A stretch of DNA of 64,000 bases from contig CM070505.1 in the NCBI GenBank assembly GCA_036346375.1, forward strand, positions 50,590,626-50,654,625, in the 5' to 3' direction. Shown piece by piece: positions 25,074 through 38,892 of this stretch; positions within the stretch are counted from its first letter, which is position 1; each line of letters opens with the position of its first letter. Source of the DNA: Guadua angustifolia (lineage: Eukaryota > Streptophyta > Magnoliopsida > Poales > Poaceae). Under the pieces are notes generated by a model that worked only from the letters and a program-made list of their open reading frames with translations, had not been told where the DNA came from and did no database searches. Both the position numbers and the translations under genes were made by a program.

Positions 25074-25425
25074 GGCAACATATCCTGTGCACACAGAGCT
25101 TCCCGTGTACACACCGTGCACAACAACTAATAAAAGTTATGAAAAAAATTGTAGATGTACTTCATAGATTACTCTACCTATGTATAAAATTATAGGTTCA
25201 AATTCATTATGTATCGAGAGTTACTAAAAAGAAAAAATTCTGACACTCATTATGTATCGAGAGTTACAAAAAAAAAATTCTGACAAATTTGATCTTGAAA
25301 CTTTATATATAGGTAGAGTAATCTATGAAGTACATCTATAATTTTTTTCAGAATTTTTCATGATTTTTATTAGTTAGTGTGCACGGTGTGTACACGGAAA
25401 GTCTGTGTGCACATGATATGTTGCC
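25074..25425. mobile_element. Mutator-type MITE, copy 2 (352 bp)
   Basis: Same family as 6198-6536, with the terminus GGCAACATATCCTGTGCACA at the left and its inverse ending ATATGTTGCC at the right. The 9 bp target duplication TATTTTTTT is perfect (25065-25073 and 25426-25434). It inserted only 19 bases downstream of the splice donor of the cyclase exon ending at 25054. Confidence 0.88.
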
Positions 25426-25820
25426 TATTTTTTTCCTGTACGTTAGTAGATCTTTTCTTCTAAAGGTTGATTTGATACTAGTCCTGTATAGTAAGCGCTT
25501 CCAAAATTTGCAAGATAGAGAGACACTTGCACAACTTTTAAATAGTCAATATGCAAATGCAGACCTTCAATTTGTTACTATTAGTTAACTACAGAATTGT
25601 TAGGTCGGATCGTTAGAGTAAAATAGAGGTGATGAATTAAAAGAAAAGAAAGTCAAAAGAACTAGGCAACAAAATCTTCTGCATGAAGAGAAGTTTTGCT
25701 ACATGCCATCCCAAAATTCTGCGCTTTCAAAAAAATTCCAGTCCCATCAAAAGCTCCGTTACATTTGCCAAATGCCATTTTGATTGTAATATGTTTCACG
25801 CTAAAAAAAATCCATATAAA

Positions 25821-25974
<154 letters not shown>

Positions 25975-25981
25975 ATGGTTT

Positions 25982-26301
25982 CATACTAGTATACCACTAG
26001 TATACCACTTAAATGATATTATTATACCTCTTTATCCAATTGAATATACTCTAATACTGATTGTAAGATACTCCAAAGTGAATTTCACGAAAAATTTCAT
26101 CGAAGTCCACTCTGGATAGCATAATTTGTTTATATATTACTTTCACATATGTAAAAGGGTATATAGCAAAAAATAAAGGGCTTCAATGATTTTTTCCAAT
26201 CATGTCGCATTAGAGTATCTTAAAATTATTATTGGAGTATACCAAAGTGATAAAAAAGTATAACACTTTCATTTAAGTGGTATATTAGAGGTGGGAGTAT
26301 G
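25982..26301. mobile_element. Inverted-repeat MITE-like element (~320 bp)
   Basis: The left arm (catact...ataccacttaaatgatattattatac) pairs with the right arm (gtataacactttcatttaagtggtatatt...agtatg) over about 80 bp, with an inner arm attgaatatactctaatac / gcattagagtatctt. No clear target duplication was found, so the superfamily is not assigned. Confidence 0.55.
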
Positions 26302-29300
26302 TACTCCCGAGAGTATAGAAAAGGTGGGTCAGTGATGCAAGTGCGAAGCAATAAAAAAAATCCCAAAACAAAAATTCCAAATTTAAACACATAAAACTTT
26401 GACGATGCATGATCCTTAAAAACATCTTCAAAATTTTAGGAAAAAAATATTGTCTAGACAAAAAATGTTAAAGGAAACACTCCTCTGGCACCAAAATAAT
26501 GCGATTTTTTTTACTTGGAGTGCTCTCCACTCTACTACTTTGATTCCTAATTTTGTTGATATATGCTAGAAAAAATATTAAAATATAATATTATATATGA
26601 AAGTAGTTTTATAAGGAATATGAGACTTTGACACTTTCTCTTGCCCAATATCAATATTTGCATTCTCTCAAAAAATGGCAATATGTGCAAATATCAATGA
26701 ACGATGTTCAAAATAATTGACTGCAACAAGTATAAAAGCAACAATTATTTTCAAACCAGAGGCTGGCTCGGGCCTTGCCCCCGTGGATCAAGCAAGTACC
26801 CAAATATAGGATCTAACAAGTACTAATGTAGAGAATGTTGAACATCGTAGTCACAGCCGACATTCATTCAAGCTCAACAGAGTTTGAAGCCAATGCACTA
26901 GTAACAAAACTAGTACATCTGTTGAGATTGTCCTAAAAAATCATTTAGATTTTATTTTGAACTGGAGGTAGAACAACCTATCAAAAGAGAAGTACCACGT
27001 TTTTGCTACTCACATTATCCTAAATTGTACTCTTTGTCGTCTCCTTCATGGAATAACCTTAAGTCCATAACTTGAACAAAGCTATTCAGTGGCCGAAAGG
27101 CAAAAAATTGTTGTACCATGTCATGATTAAGCAAGACTTCGAGGTAGATGAAATTGGGGCAAAACTCAATGAAGACAGAATCATTTACTTCTATTTTCAG
27201 CTTGGTAGTCTAGAGAAAATTTTGTAATAAATAAATTCACCCTCCATTATTTTTTTGTCGCAGAATGAGCATATAGTCAACATTCTAAAATTGCAACCAC
27301 TAATTTAGACATAAATATTTAGATTTGTACATAAAAGTGATGTTAAGTGCACTCCCAACAATCACTTGTGCTTGATACTATAGCTATACTGCATCAAATT
27401 TTTTGTAAGGTGGAAGAGAAAGGGTAGAGAGAGAATGAGCTTGTGAGTATCAAACCTTTTCTGGGAATCAAGAAAATAGTATTGACAAATTATGCATTGG
27501 AAGGACTTATACTATTTTTGCATTGGAATGGCCCATTGCATGATCATTGCGGGATCCTTTAGTATCAATCATAAGTAACAAGCTATTGGGGTAATTGTTT
27601 CTAAAATGCCGTCTGACCACTCCCTCTCCTCTAGTATCAAGCCTTAATATCAAACCAGTGGGAGTGTCCTAATAGATTTGTCATCAAAAGTACTTTGGCA
27701 TGATTATATTTTACATAATTTTTGTTATCTTATAATTAAAAAGTAATGGTCAAACACATGTAATAGAGACTGTATCGATGTCCCAAACAAAAGATAGAAA
27801 AGAGCGGAGGGAGTATAAGATATGTGATTTCCTTTCTTTTGTATGTTTGTGTTTGGTGGTCTGCTTGCCCCCTATGCCTAAATCCTAGCTCCGCCTTTGG
27901 GTGGCAAACGACATTTAGGGTACGATAGAAACTTTTCACCCTATTGCTAAAATTTTGGATCTGCTATTGTCGTCCCTATCCAATTTGGGTTGCGTACCAG
28001 CAGTAAAACTAGTCCCAAATGATTAGTTCTAGCTGCACTAAAGTTGCATATTAAAACTGCAACAAAGTTGCCTATTAAATATGACAGAAACTCTTTAAGG
28101 TGAAGGATGAAAGCCAAATATTAGCATGGATGTATGATCATGTAAAAATGACACCCTGTAAGTGCACGGGTGCCACCACTGAGATAGTGGCGAATTGCCA
28201 TGTTCTTCACAGGGACTAGACTACGGATGATTTGACGCCTAACTAAAGCTAAGTCTCAAGAACATGGGGGTGAAAAGGAACAACTAAAGGAAACCTAAAC
28301 TTACGACCTAGAATAACGACCGAATGAACTAACGAACGACCCATAGAAACTAATAACTAACGACTCTAGGAAACGGGAGGACAAAGAGAGAAAGGAGGAA
28401 GCTAGAAAGAGGAAGGTCGAAACCAGTTTTACTCAAACACCCGTATCTAAAATTTTGTGCTGAATCGGACATCTTGAATCCAAGTTGGATTCCAATACCC
28501 GTGTCCGATTCCGAGTAGCATTTCCTGTGTCTAAAAAATTTTGTGCTGAATTGGATACTGTGAGTCCAATTTAGATTCCAATACCCATGTCCAATTTCGA
28601 GTAGCATTTCCCATGTCTAAATGCCGAATCGGATACCCGAGTCCGAGTCGGATTTTGACTCCCACGTTCGTGTCTCAGTAACACTGCACAACCGAGAGGA
28701 AGCAAAAGGAGGATAAGGCAGACATGATTAAGAAAAAGGAAGAAAGGGGCTGGAAACTAACAAATTCTACTAGTACTGTTCACTACCAAAACTACTAGCA
28801 AGCAATAGACAAACAATCACAGGAAATGAACAGTAAAGGGATACAGCTAACCACAAATTATGATACTGAACAAACAAATAGAAATATTAATATTTTTAAG
28901 CTTTTTTGTAGAAATACAAGTACTAGCAGCTAAAATTAACAAAGGAACTAACTAACAACAACTAAACAAGCCTAATATTCTTTTTTGGTAATCGATTAAC
29001 ACTTAGTAGCTACCACAGGAAGATAGAAACCACTAGCAATATATTAGCTTAACCAGTGAACAAATTTAGCTGCTACTTACCTACTGACCAGGAATTTGTA
29101 CTAACAAAAAGACAAGGATATAATAGCACTATTACTAACACAAATTAACCACAAGAACAAACTCTTAACACGAATAGAGAACAATTCACGGCTATAAAAT
29201 CTACTGAATAGATGAACAAACTACAAAATAAATGTTCTAATAGCAAGATCCAAAAACAAATTATAGATCACAATACTATTGCATAATCCTTGCAATTATC

Positions 29301-31109
29301 CAACAATTCACAAGATTCTCCCAAGAGTATTACTGAATTCACAATTTTGTACACAACAGTTCAGACTGCAGACATAAAGAACAGGGGAATTAAGGAGGAA
29401 GGATTAGGGATGGGGAATGGAAAGATTAAACTGAGAAGAAGAATAGTAGGGGCTGAGATGTCGCAGCAGGGGATGATGAATGAGGTATTAGCAGTAGCAG
29501 TGGGTGTAGTGGAAGGAGATGTTAGTGAAGATGTAGCAGCTGGAGTCGTGGTCGTGGAAGCAGCAGGAGTTGAGTGTAGTAAAACAAGAACTTGCAGGTG
29601 GTGAAGGAAGATAAAGCCGACGTCATAGATCAACTATCCCCGGTGTCCTGGTGATGTTGCAGATCGATGATGTTGGTGGAGGTGAGCAACGGTGCCGTGG
29701 ATTGAGCTGTGGATTGAGTAGTGGACTAGAGAGGAAATGTGCTGGCTGTGCAGGTCAGTAGTGGATCCGAGGCTGGTGGCGCTAGTTGGTTGTGGCCTGT
29801 GGGCTTGTGGCGGCTGGGAGAAGGCAACGGTGTTTGCAGGTTGTGCGTGTGTCGGTAGGCTGCCTATCAGTTTTAACGAGCCAACCATTACTAAAAAGAT
29901 TTTTTTAAAAAAAATAGACATAGTTTAATACAAAATTATTTTATTTTTATTATTTTAAATTCGAGCTAATGAGTCATTGTCAAGCCGAGCCTCATTCACA
30001 GCTCGAAATGGACTCATTTAAATTTTGAAACCATTAACTACTGTTATCAAAGTGATTTTGATTCGAGCTCTAAGGAGTTTTTTTTGTCGGCCTTAAGGCT
30101 GGGAGGTGGCTACCATTGGGGCTTAAATAGGAGATGAAAGTGGCTGTGCTGTGTAGTGCCAGCTGAAAAAGAGAAACCCTAACATAATGGCAAATTTTTG
30201 CACTTTAATCTTTCTTTTTTGCAGATTGCAAACCCTAGTTCCCTCTCCTTTTGCTGATTACTTCACGACTTAATTCTCAAGGTCCAATTAATGTAATTGC
30301 ACCTCGATCGCACCAACCTATAGAAAAATATAACAGTCCAAAAGGAGGGCAAACATATGTACAGTTGACAAAATTATGACCAAAATATGTGACTAGAAAC
30401 GGGGTAACGACATAACAATAAATACAAATTTGACACCTGTCAGTGTACACAATTGTTACAGGTGGCATGGATGCTCCAGCATAATGAGCAAAACTTTCAT
30501 TCCCTTCACCATGATTCCATCGAACCAGAGGACCGAGCATAGTTCGGTTGGCAACAGAAGTGTAGAACTCCCTGCCCATCAGAGTTTGATCCCCGAGATC
30601 AAATTTCTCATGGGTAAGAATAATTAAAAATAGGTACACATATTCACGTTAAGTAGGACATTAAGTTCCCACACTCCGGAAGTCGTAGAGCCTCCGATTG
30701 CTTTCTTAGCGTATGTAAAGAACGTGCACGTGTGTATATACTTGTGGTACGTGAGTATGATGTGCATGGGTTATATACGCCCTCCTTGTACCCAAAAAAA
30801 TCCCATCAAACTAGGGTTTCTGCCATTCACCATGATGCATCCAGCAATTGAGGTATGTAGAGAAAAAGGGTGCTGAATGTGAATAGAGACCAACATTGCT
30901 ATATAGCTATAGTGGCCGGCCAGCTGAGGAGAGAATTGCACTTCAAGTCGAGCCCTACAGGATATTGTTCAGTCATCTAGATCATTCCATCGATTTAGGC
31001 CAAGGGAATATGGCCATTTTTATACAAGAATTGAACTTAATTAATTGATTTATCTGCTACATTTAGTAATACTACTCACTTCTGCCATGTTCTTAACTGG
31101 TCGTCATCT
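26302..31109. other. Long cyclase intron, mainly unassigned repetitive-looking sequence
   Basis: Apart from the tandem repeat at 28433-28680 I could not assign elements here. A stretch beginning tgacaccctgtaagtgcacggg at about 28147 and running to about 30230 looks like retrotransposon sequence, but lacks a confirmed end. The open frame at 29290-29604 is Gly/Val-rich, with no recognisable domain. Confidence 0.35.
28433..28680. repeat. Tandem repeat, nearly three copies of an ~85 bp unit
   Basis: Copies contain tttgtgctgaat(c/t)gga, then tccaatacccgtgtccgatt and gagtagcatttcc. Copy landmarks lie at 28457, 28543 and about 28623. Confidence 0.75.
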
Positions 31110-31190
31110 TGAGCAAAGCTTACGAGAGGCGCTTGTACTCATGCAAAGGAACACCGCCATGGCGATGCTAGCTCGATTTACACAAGCGTG
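31110..31190 (+). pseudogene. Decayed cyclase exon (NTAWAMLA region)
   Basis: The family exon expected between 25054 and 31289 carries a LEG...NTAWAMLALID segment. Here I see CATCTTGAG, then ACTCATGCAAAGG, then AACACCGCC-ATGG-CGATGCTAGCT and a degenerate GATTTACACAAGC. It can be aligned only by allowing several 1-base indels, and the expected Trp codon is shifted (GCC a TGG). Its place about 100 bp before the next exon supports homology. Its frameshifts would disrupt the C-terminal part of any spliced product. Confidence 0.65.
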
Positions 31191-31832
31191 TTTGATTGTT
31201 CATTATATATGAATTACTGCAGAGCATCATTAATGAAACTATATATATTCATATGTACATGTTCTCGTATTTTGGGTATTATGAGTAGATGGAACGCGAT
31301 CAAACACCATTACATCGTGCCGCAAAAATATTGATCAATATGCAGATGGAGACAGGCGAGTTTCCTCAACAAGTAAGTTAATTTTAGCACTGCCACAATA
31401 CAAGCGTCACTTTTTTAAAAAAAAACATGTGAACAATGCTCTTGTTGGTACTCAATGAAACTGGTCAAATTACAAGGTTGCCACACTCATTTAGGCCTTC
31501 TTGCACAAATAAGATGCCTTTGGTTGTGTAATTTATTCTCATTATTGTTTTATTATTGAATTCTCAAGTGTTAGCATTTTGAACTGTCATGTTCAAGTTT
31601 AGGATTTAGGGTGTTGCATTTGCGTGTTCGTGCCGCATTCTTCTATTCTAAAACAAAAAATCTTCTATTCTAAACTGCCCCTAATACCAAACTTTTACTT
31701 GCGTTGTGTTGATAGGAACATGTTGGAAACTTCAACTCCTCTGTTTACTTCAACTACCCCAACTACCGCAACTTGTACCCTGTTTGGGCTCTTGGAGAGT
31801 ATCGCCGTGGACTTCTTGGAAAGAAGAACTGA

Positions 31833-33039
31833 ATTTTAATCACTAGTATATATATGAAGTTGTACGGTGATCGGAAGGTGTTATGTGCATAATGTTGTGG
31901 GAGATGCTTTTTAGGAGAAGGCAAACCTATTCCCTGCACTCCTATAAATAAATGAACATATTTGATGTAATAATTATTGGATGTTTTAAAAGGAGCATCC
32001 GGGTGCGTTAAAGATGTACCAATAATGCAAAACTAAATACTACATATTTGACTATCGCTAGGTTGATCTCTTTATATATTGGTCTCATTTTAGCCAAGAA
32101 AAAATGTAGTCATTTTCATAAGTTGTGTAGTTGTTTCTTGCTCGTGCCTAAATGTTAATGAGTTAATTTCGCATAACTACAACTTTGGTGTCAAAACTAT
32201 CGAGGAACAAAAGCATTAGGTTTGGATTTCGAAGAATAACACATTTAGGATATGAAACTATCCATGAACCGCAACTCCATTACACTTGAGGCCACCCGAC
32301 TACACAATTAATTGTGATTTTCTAGTAAGAATTGGCAAACTGCACTCTAGGAGAAGATTCAAGTAGTTTAAATGGGTATTTTCACATAAGCACACTGTAC
32401 AAGCTTATTACCAAAGGAGAATTAAGATTGCACCGCACAATCAACTCATTGTATTGCTTGAATATTTATAGTGTACATCTACAAGATATGTGCTTGCTGT
32501 ACAAGTTGAATCCTAACGTACTAGGATATATACAGGGTTAGGACTAGGCAGGAGATATAGCATGTGATAAGTGATAACACCTTCCAAACATCATCATTTT
32601 CATGCGAAAACAGAAAGGACGATCAAACACGTGGGGAACACTATATTTTATTAGTTATGTATTAAATATATAAAATTACTAGCTCCCGCAAGAGTTCATC
32701 TTTTGTCTCTGCATCTATGCTTAAGGATTATATCTTACCGGAGATTGCATAGTCCACTAATTTCCAACACCTTTGTATGGTGTGCAGTTAATTATATATG
32801 TAGAATAAGCCTATAAAATACCTCCAATTAAGCAACTCTTTTGGTAGTCCTCTTTAATATTTATATTGCTCGTCCATATGCATGTATAGTGTTAGTTTAG
32901 ATTCAAATGCTGAGGATGCGGATGTGATGCGGGTGGCTTTGTTTTATCAATGCTCGGTCATAATATACCATCATTATGTCAATTAACGGATAGAATATGT
33001 CGATGAAAAGGGTGATTTTTCGTCTCGGTGGTGCCCAGT
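31833..33039. other. Cyclase 3' flank, nothing recognised
   Basis: AT-rich sequence after the cyclase stop codon. It probably contains the former 3' UTR (aataaatgaac at about 31945 is a possible poly-A region). No other coding or bounded repeat was seen. Confidence 0.35.
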
Positions 33040-35647
33040 TGTCGGGATCCGAAGATGAAAATCCATTACTCCATGTATATCACATTAGTTCAGAATCACG
33101 CTACTGTACATAGTGGCAACATAGATGAATATCACAATCATACACACTTGAAACTTAATAAAAGACTTCATTTATGAAATATAAGACAATTGATTGACCT
33201 TATAGTCGACTTTACATTATTAGGCCACATAGGGCATAAATTATAATAGATAAAACTGCGATAGAAAAGAAACTTTGTAGATAAACCCATCAATATACCA
33301 GAGGCAAGTAACAAGGTTTGCACCATAGAAATTTGCCTCCTCCTAATACTCCTCTAGACCAGGTGTAGAGTCTTCTTTAACAGATGATCTTGTTGCAGCA
33401 AAGATGAGTACACAAAGTACTTAACAAGTTGTGCACATAATGCAATTTAACATATCTATTTGCATGGTTTATTCCAAATGAAAGGCTGATATGGCTATTT
33501 GCAATAGCATTTACAAAGAAATACAATAAATAGATTGAAATAATATTAAAACAAATAATAATAATAATAATAATAAATAAATTTCAAGTATTTCTCAATA
33601 ATAAACTTGACACACAACCCTAAACATGTTTCAATACTTCCAATGGCACACAGTCTCACTTCTCAAGTTTTATTTTATAAAATCTAACTATTGACTAAAA
33701 TTTCCGAGCATTGTCCATAACCGGGGACACGGCTATCCGAATAGATTTACATTCTACAGAGGTTATACACTTTACCCATAAGATATGATTAATCTTATAC
33801 TATCAGCCATTGCACATACCCATCGACGTGCAACTAAGAAGATCATAACAAAAACTTTCAGAAACTCTATCCAAACATAGACCCTCCCGGTAAGCCTGAC
33901 TCACTATCCCTTCCCTCACACAGAGCAGAAGAATAGGAGGGAGTTATCGTTGGACTAGGAACAATTCTTGTTCAAGATGTGAGGCCACTGCACACACACC
34001 CTACCCTTACAGCGAACACAGTTTGGTCTTCTGCCTGAGAAATCATATGTCAAGACTCAGTAATATACTGAGCTAGGTCTAGCTCATAATAGATATGTGG
34101 TTGCATCATTGTCCCAGTTTAATGGCTTGCAAAATTAAATCCTTAATTGACCGAGGCAAGACTTCCAATTATCTCAGTTATCAATATCAAGAAGATTCAC
34201 AAAGAATCGTCGGCCCAATTGTCACATAGACCCATCATGACACTTAGTATCTTGCCACTTGCCACAATCTAAATCACTTACCACCATAGTTTATTATCGT
34301 GCAACATATACTATCAACAACTCAACGTCATTGTATGACAACATATAAAACACCCTTCCATAAACATGTTCAATATTCCATTAGTCAAATTGAATTTAAA
34401 ATCTCAAAATGATATCAATAACCCATTGTATGGCTAAGCACACTAACCACATTCTAACCAACCTATGATGGTATCTAATAGCAACCAACTAATAATTTTC
34501 CATCCTAGGGTGACAAAATAATTATAGCATACAAATGACAAGTGTCGGGACCTGAATATGCAAATTTGGACCCTCTATGTATTCCGCACTAGTCCAGCAT
34601 CACGCTAGTGCATACAGGCTCAACATAGATGGATATCACAATCATACTCAGTGATAATATAATAAAGACTTCATCAAGTTAAGTATAACTGTTAAACTAC
34701 CTTATGGTTCACCTTACATGAATACGCCACGTAGGGCTAAAACTGGAAGTAAATGAATAGCAGCGGAAATAATCAAAAGTGTAGAAACCCTTCAACTGCC
34801 ATAGGCAACTGACAAGGTTCGCACCTTAGTTGTTCGCCTCCTCGCAGAACTCCTCCTCAAAAGCAGACATTGCTTCTTCTCCAACTGATGACGTGTTGTT
34901 GCAAGGGGTGAGTACATAAAACGCTCAACAAGCCGTGCACAGAATGCAAGTCTATGTACTATATGCATGGCTTAGTACAAAGGGTAGGCTACAAGGTTAC
35001 TTTGCATAAACAGTATTTGTGAAAGAATAGTATAAATAGATTGAAAAGACAATAAAGCAAATAATAACAATAATAACCTTTGCATTTGTTTTCAATGACC
35101 AATTCACAGCCTATTTCCTCAGTTCATCATCCCGTTCCCACATTTGTTTTGATAAAATCTAACCCTTGACTATAATCACCGAGTCATACCCAATACTGCT
35201 AGCACAGCTATTCGAATAGGTTTTACACTCTGTAGAGGTTATACACTTTACCCACAAAATACAATCATACACTACAAAGGCGAGTGATCATAACAAAGTC
35301 TTTCTAATGCCTATCTAAACCCCGTACTATTCACTAAGGTTTTAACACTAGTGGGACTGGTTACCACATCCAAGGCCCCCTCTTGCGCCATGTGAGCCAA
35401 CTCGTGCGAGGACTGGTTACCACTACCCGGGCCTCACACCACCATAATAGTACCAAAGTTTAGACTCAAAAAATTAATTAGCCAGGTCTGTCTCATACCA
35501 GATTTGTGGTTGTATGAATAACTCAGCTCAAATTCTTGCAAGGTTAAGTCCTTAATTGACCAAGAGAAGACTAACCAAAAAATCATCATAACCAGAAACC
35601 ACAATTATCATAAAAAGCAAATACGACCGCCCACGTGCCACATTGGC

Positions 35648-38600
35648 TGTCGGGACCCGAATATGCAAATCCGGACCCTCTGTGTATACTGCACTAGTCC
35701 AGGATCACGCTAGTCCACACAGGCTCAACATTAGTGAATATCACAATCATACATAGCGGAAATAAGATAAAAGACATTATATACTAAATATTACTAGTTG
35801 AGTGACCTTATGGTCAACTTACTTAACAATGCCTCACAAGGCTGAACAACAAATTGAACTGCAGCGGTAATGAAGACGTAGGTAACCCCTCAGTATACCA
35901 CAGGCAACTGACAAGGCTCACACCCTAAACATTCGTCCCTTCATGATACACCTTCTTCAGCACTGATGATGTTGTAGGCAAGGGTGAGTACATAAAGCAC
36001 TCAACAAGTTGTGCACAGAATGCAATTCTACATAACTATATGCAAGGCTTATTCTAAAGGAATGGCTAACAATGGCTATTTTGCAGTAAAGCAGCATTTA
36101 TGAATAAATACAACAAATAGATTGAAAAGACAGTAAAACAAATAACAGTAATAGATAGATTCAATGATTCTCAAGTAAACCAAGTTTCCTCCTAAGTCAA
36201 GTTTCATCATCCACATGGCATCCTGCCATCCCATTTAGTTGTCCATTTAATTAACTACCCCTTGACTGTAATTCCCGAGTATTGCTCAATACCGTGAGCA
36301 CGGCTATCCGAATAGTTTGTACACTCTGCAGAGGTTATGCACTTTACCCACATGATACAACCATGCACCACACAGGCGAATGATCATAACAAAGCTTTTA
36401 CAATGCATCATCTTAACCCAGTACTACCCGCTGAGGTTTCAACACTGATGGGTTACACCACCACAACAGGGCCCCCCTCTTGCGTTATGTGAGTTTCCTC
36501 CGTACACCCGGACTTACACCACCACGATAGTACTCAAGCTAAGACTTTGCAAATTAGTCAGCTAGGCTGCCCCATAACAGACATGTGGTTGCATGATTGA
36601 CTCAGGTCAAAGGCTCGCAAGGTTAAGTCCTTAGGGTTGATTAATGCAAGACTTGCACATACCCTCTGCCCATTGGGCCCACCCTGGCACACCTGCCCTT
36701 GCTACTTGCTTCAATCAAAGTGATTACTAACCCAGTTGATTATCAAGCACCACGTGCTATCCACAAGTCAACATCGTTGCGTGACCTCCTCGCCACAACA
36801 ACTCAATCTCTTTGTGTGACCACACATGACATACAAATTAATATCATTGTTCCATATTCCATTAGTCAAGATTAATAATCAATGATTCATATACATGTGA
36901 TGACGTGGCATGGCTAAGCAATTCTATTCCGTTCTAACCATCCTATGTTGATTTTACTAGTAACCAACTATAATTAACCAATCTAAGGTGACAAGTGGAT
37001 CATGGCATACGATTGACAAGGTAGGGTATAATCCAATGGGTATACTAGCTAAGTCCCAATTTAAATTGGAATCATTTTTATACATGAAATAATATGCAAT
37101 AGGGTAAAAACAAAATAGCAATTTTGCAAACATGGGTGCAACATGATCAAAGCATAACTTGCCTTAGGAAAACCCTTATCCATGCTCTGGACCTCGGTCT
37201 TGAGTTGATGAATCTCCCTCGGATGCATCGCACAATTTATCGTCTACGCGAATGGAAAGAGAATGCAAAATAAATACCAAAACAGAGAACAAACAAACTC
37301 TAAAAATTAAATAAAATTTACCAATAGATAGATCTCAATTTTACGATTTTTTAGAAATTTGAATCACCTCAATCAGAGTTCGTATGAGGAAGAACGAGCT
37401 CTCGGAAGATTCGAATTCCTAAAAATTCATAAAATTGGAAAATCAATATTTAACCGAATTATTTTTGTAAAAGAAAATCGCTTTATTGCGCAGGCATGAT
37501 GTCAGCGTGACGTCAGCCCTGATCTGAACCGATGCGATCTGATGCGCTCCTCCAGATCCGACGGCCACAGATCACACAGCTACGTGGCGTCATCCGAAGC
37601 GTGCATCCACGATCGGACGACCGAGGTTAACCAAGCCGTTTACTGTTGACCTAGTCGACGTGGCACAATCATGACCGCTCATCTAAGATCGAACGGTGAT
37701 TCCTTACCCGAGTGAAGCACTGTTTCCCGAGGCAACGTGGTGTGATCCTGGCGGTCAAGTGGCGATCCAAGAGTGAAAAACTTCGGTCCCGACTAGGGCG
37801 ACGCGGCGGTGCTGGTGTACCGGAGACGGAGACATGACCACGGGCACGGCGCTCCGGTGCTCTCCGGCGATGAAGAAGTGGTGGAACGGGTGCGACTCGG
37901 CGAGACGTGCTCGGATCTGGCTTCGGCGCGGCGAAAGATGGTCCCGACGACGGCGAAACGCGGCGGTAAACTTCTCGGCACTCCGGCGAGCTCACACGCG
38001 AATCCTCGGGCTCCTCGAACGTCGGCGCTTCAGTGAAGATGTGCGGAGTCCTCTGACGAACCTCGGGCCGGGGTTCAAGTCCTTAAATAGTCCTCGGCGT
38101 GCGCGCAAAACTCGAAAACCTAACGGCCTACGGCGGCGGTGGCGCGATCCGGATTCCGGCGTCATCTCGGAGACGAACTCTCCTCCGCCGCATGATCGGT
38201 CTTCGACGGCTGGGATCCTTCACGACGTGGCGCAATCCGGCCCGGTCACGAATCCAACGGCGGGGATAGATTAGGGTTTTGATTCGGCCTGACCCTTGAT
38301 GCCCGCACGATCTGAATCCAACGGTCCACAAGTGCTAGGGCTTCCACTGCTGCTCCGCTTGATGAAGGCCGCCTGATGACGATCCGACGGTGGCGCGCTA
38401 TTAGGGTTGGTGGCGACGATGCGGCTGGATGATGTCCCTTGGATGGCGATCCGACGGCTGGCAGCGTGGCTCCTAGAAGGTGGCTACGTGGCCGATTTAA
38501 TCGAGCGGGTTAACAGAAATACGGCCCGGCGCAAGACACAAGATCGGGCTCGCCCAAGATTGTTCACGGGGATTTCCAGAGATTTTTGATTTAAAATAAC

Positions 38601-38892
38601 TAGAGAAAATAACTTGATTTACTTAAGGCAATAAAAATACCAAGAAAATTCCCAAAAAATTCTCAAAAATACTTTGAGACATTCTGGACTCAAATAAAAT
38701 ATTTTTGGAAAAACTTTATTTTAATTTTAGTTACATATAATTAGTTTTGAGCAAAAGGCAATATATTTTTTATTTTAAACTAATTCACATAAATCTCAGA
38801 AAATTCCAATAACTCCAGAAAATTCACAAAAAGCACAAATTGCAATTAAACACTATTAACTACATGAAAAGCCAAAAATTTGGGATGTTACA
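35648..38892 (-). mobile_element. Inner LTR (solo, ~3.2 kb), nested in the middle LTR
   Basis: Starts TGTCGGGACCCG and ends GGGATGTTACA. The flanks TTGGC (35643-35647) and TTGGT (38893-38897) are a 5 bp duplication with one mismatch. It contains a GC-rich block at about 37500-38580, whose 60-146 codon open frames match nothing I know and probably reflect composition. It is the youngest of the three by position. Confidence 0.8.
37497..37517. promoter_or_regulatory. as-1-like paired TGACGT motif in inner LTR
   Basis: TGATGTCA followed by TGACGTCA, starts 11 bases apart. Paired TGACG half-sites are known targets of plant TGA-type bZIP factors. The same pair is kept in the other two LTRs. Confidence 0.45.

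Noticed and set aside
29290..29633. Overlapping ~100-codon frames on both strands
   Set aside because: Simple GTA/GCA-rich composition with no domain; probably not a gene.
37834..38274. 146-codon GC-rich open frame and overlapping frames on both strands
   Set aside because: It lies inside a solo LTR; open frames are expected from GC richness and nothing recognisable is encoded.
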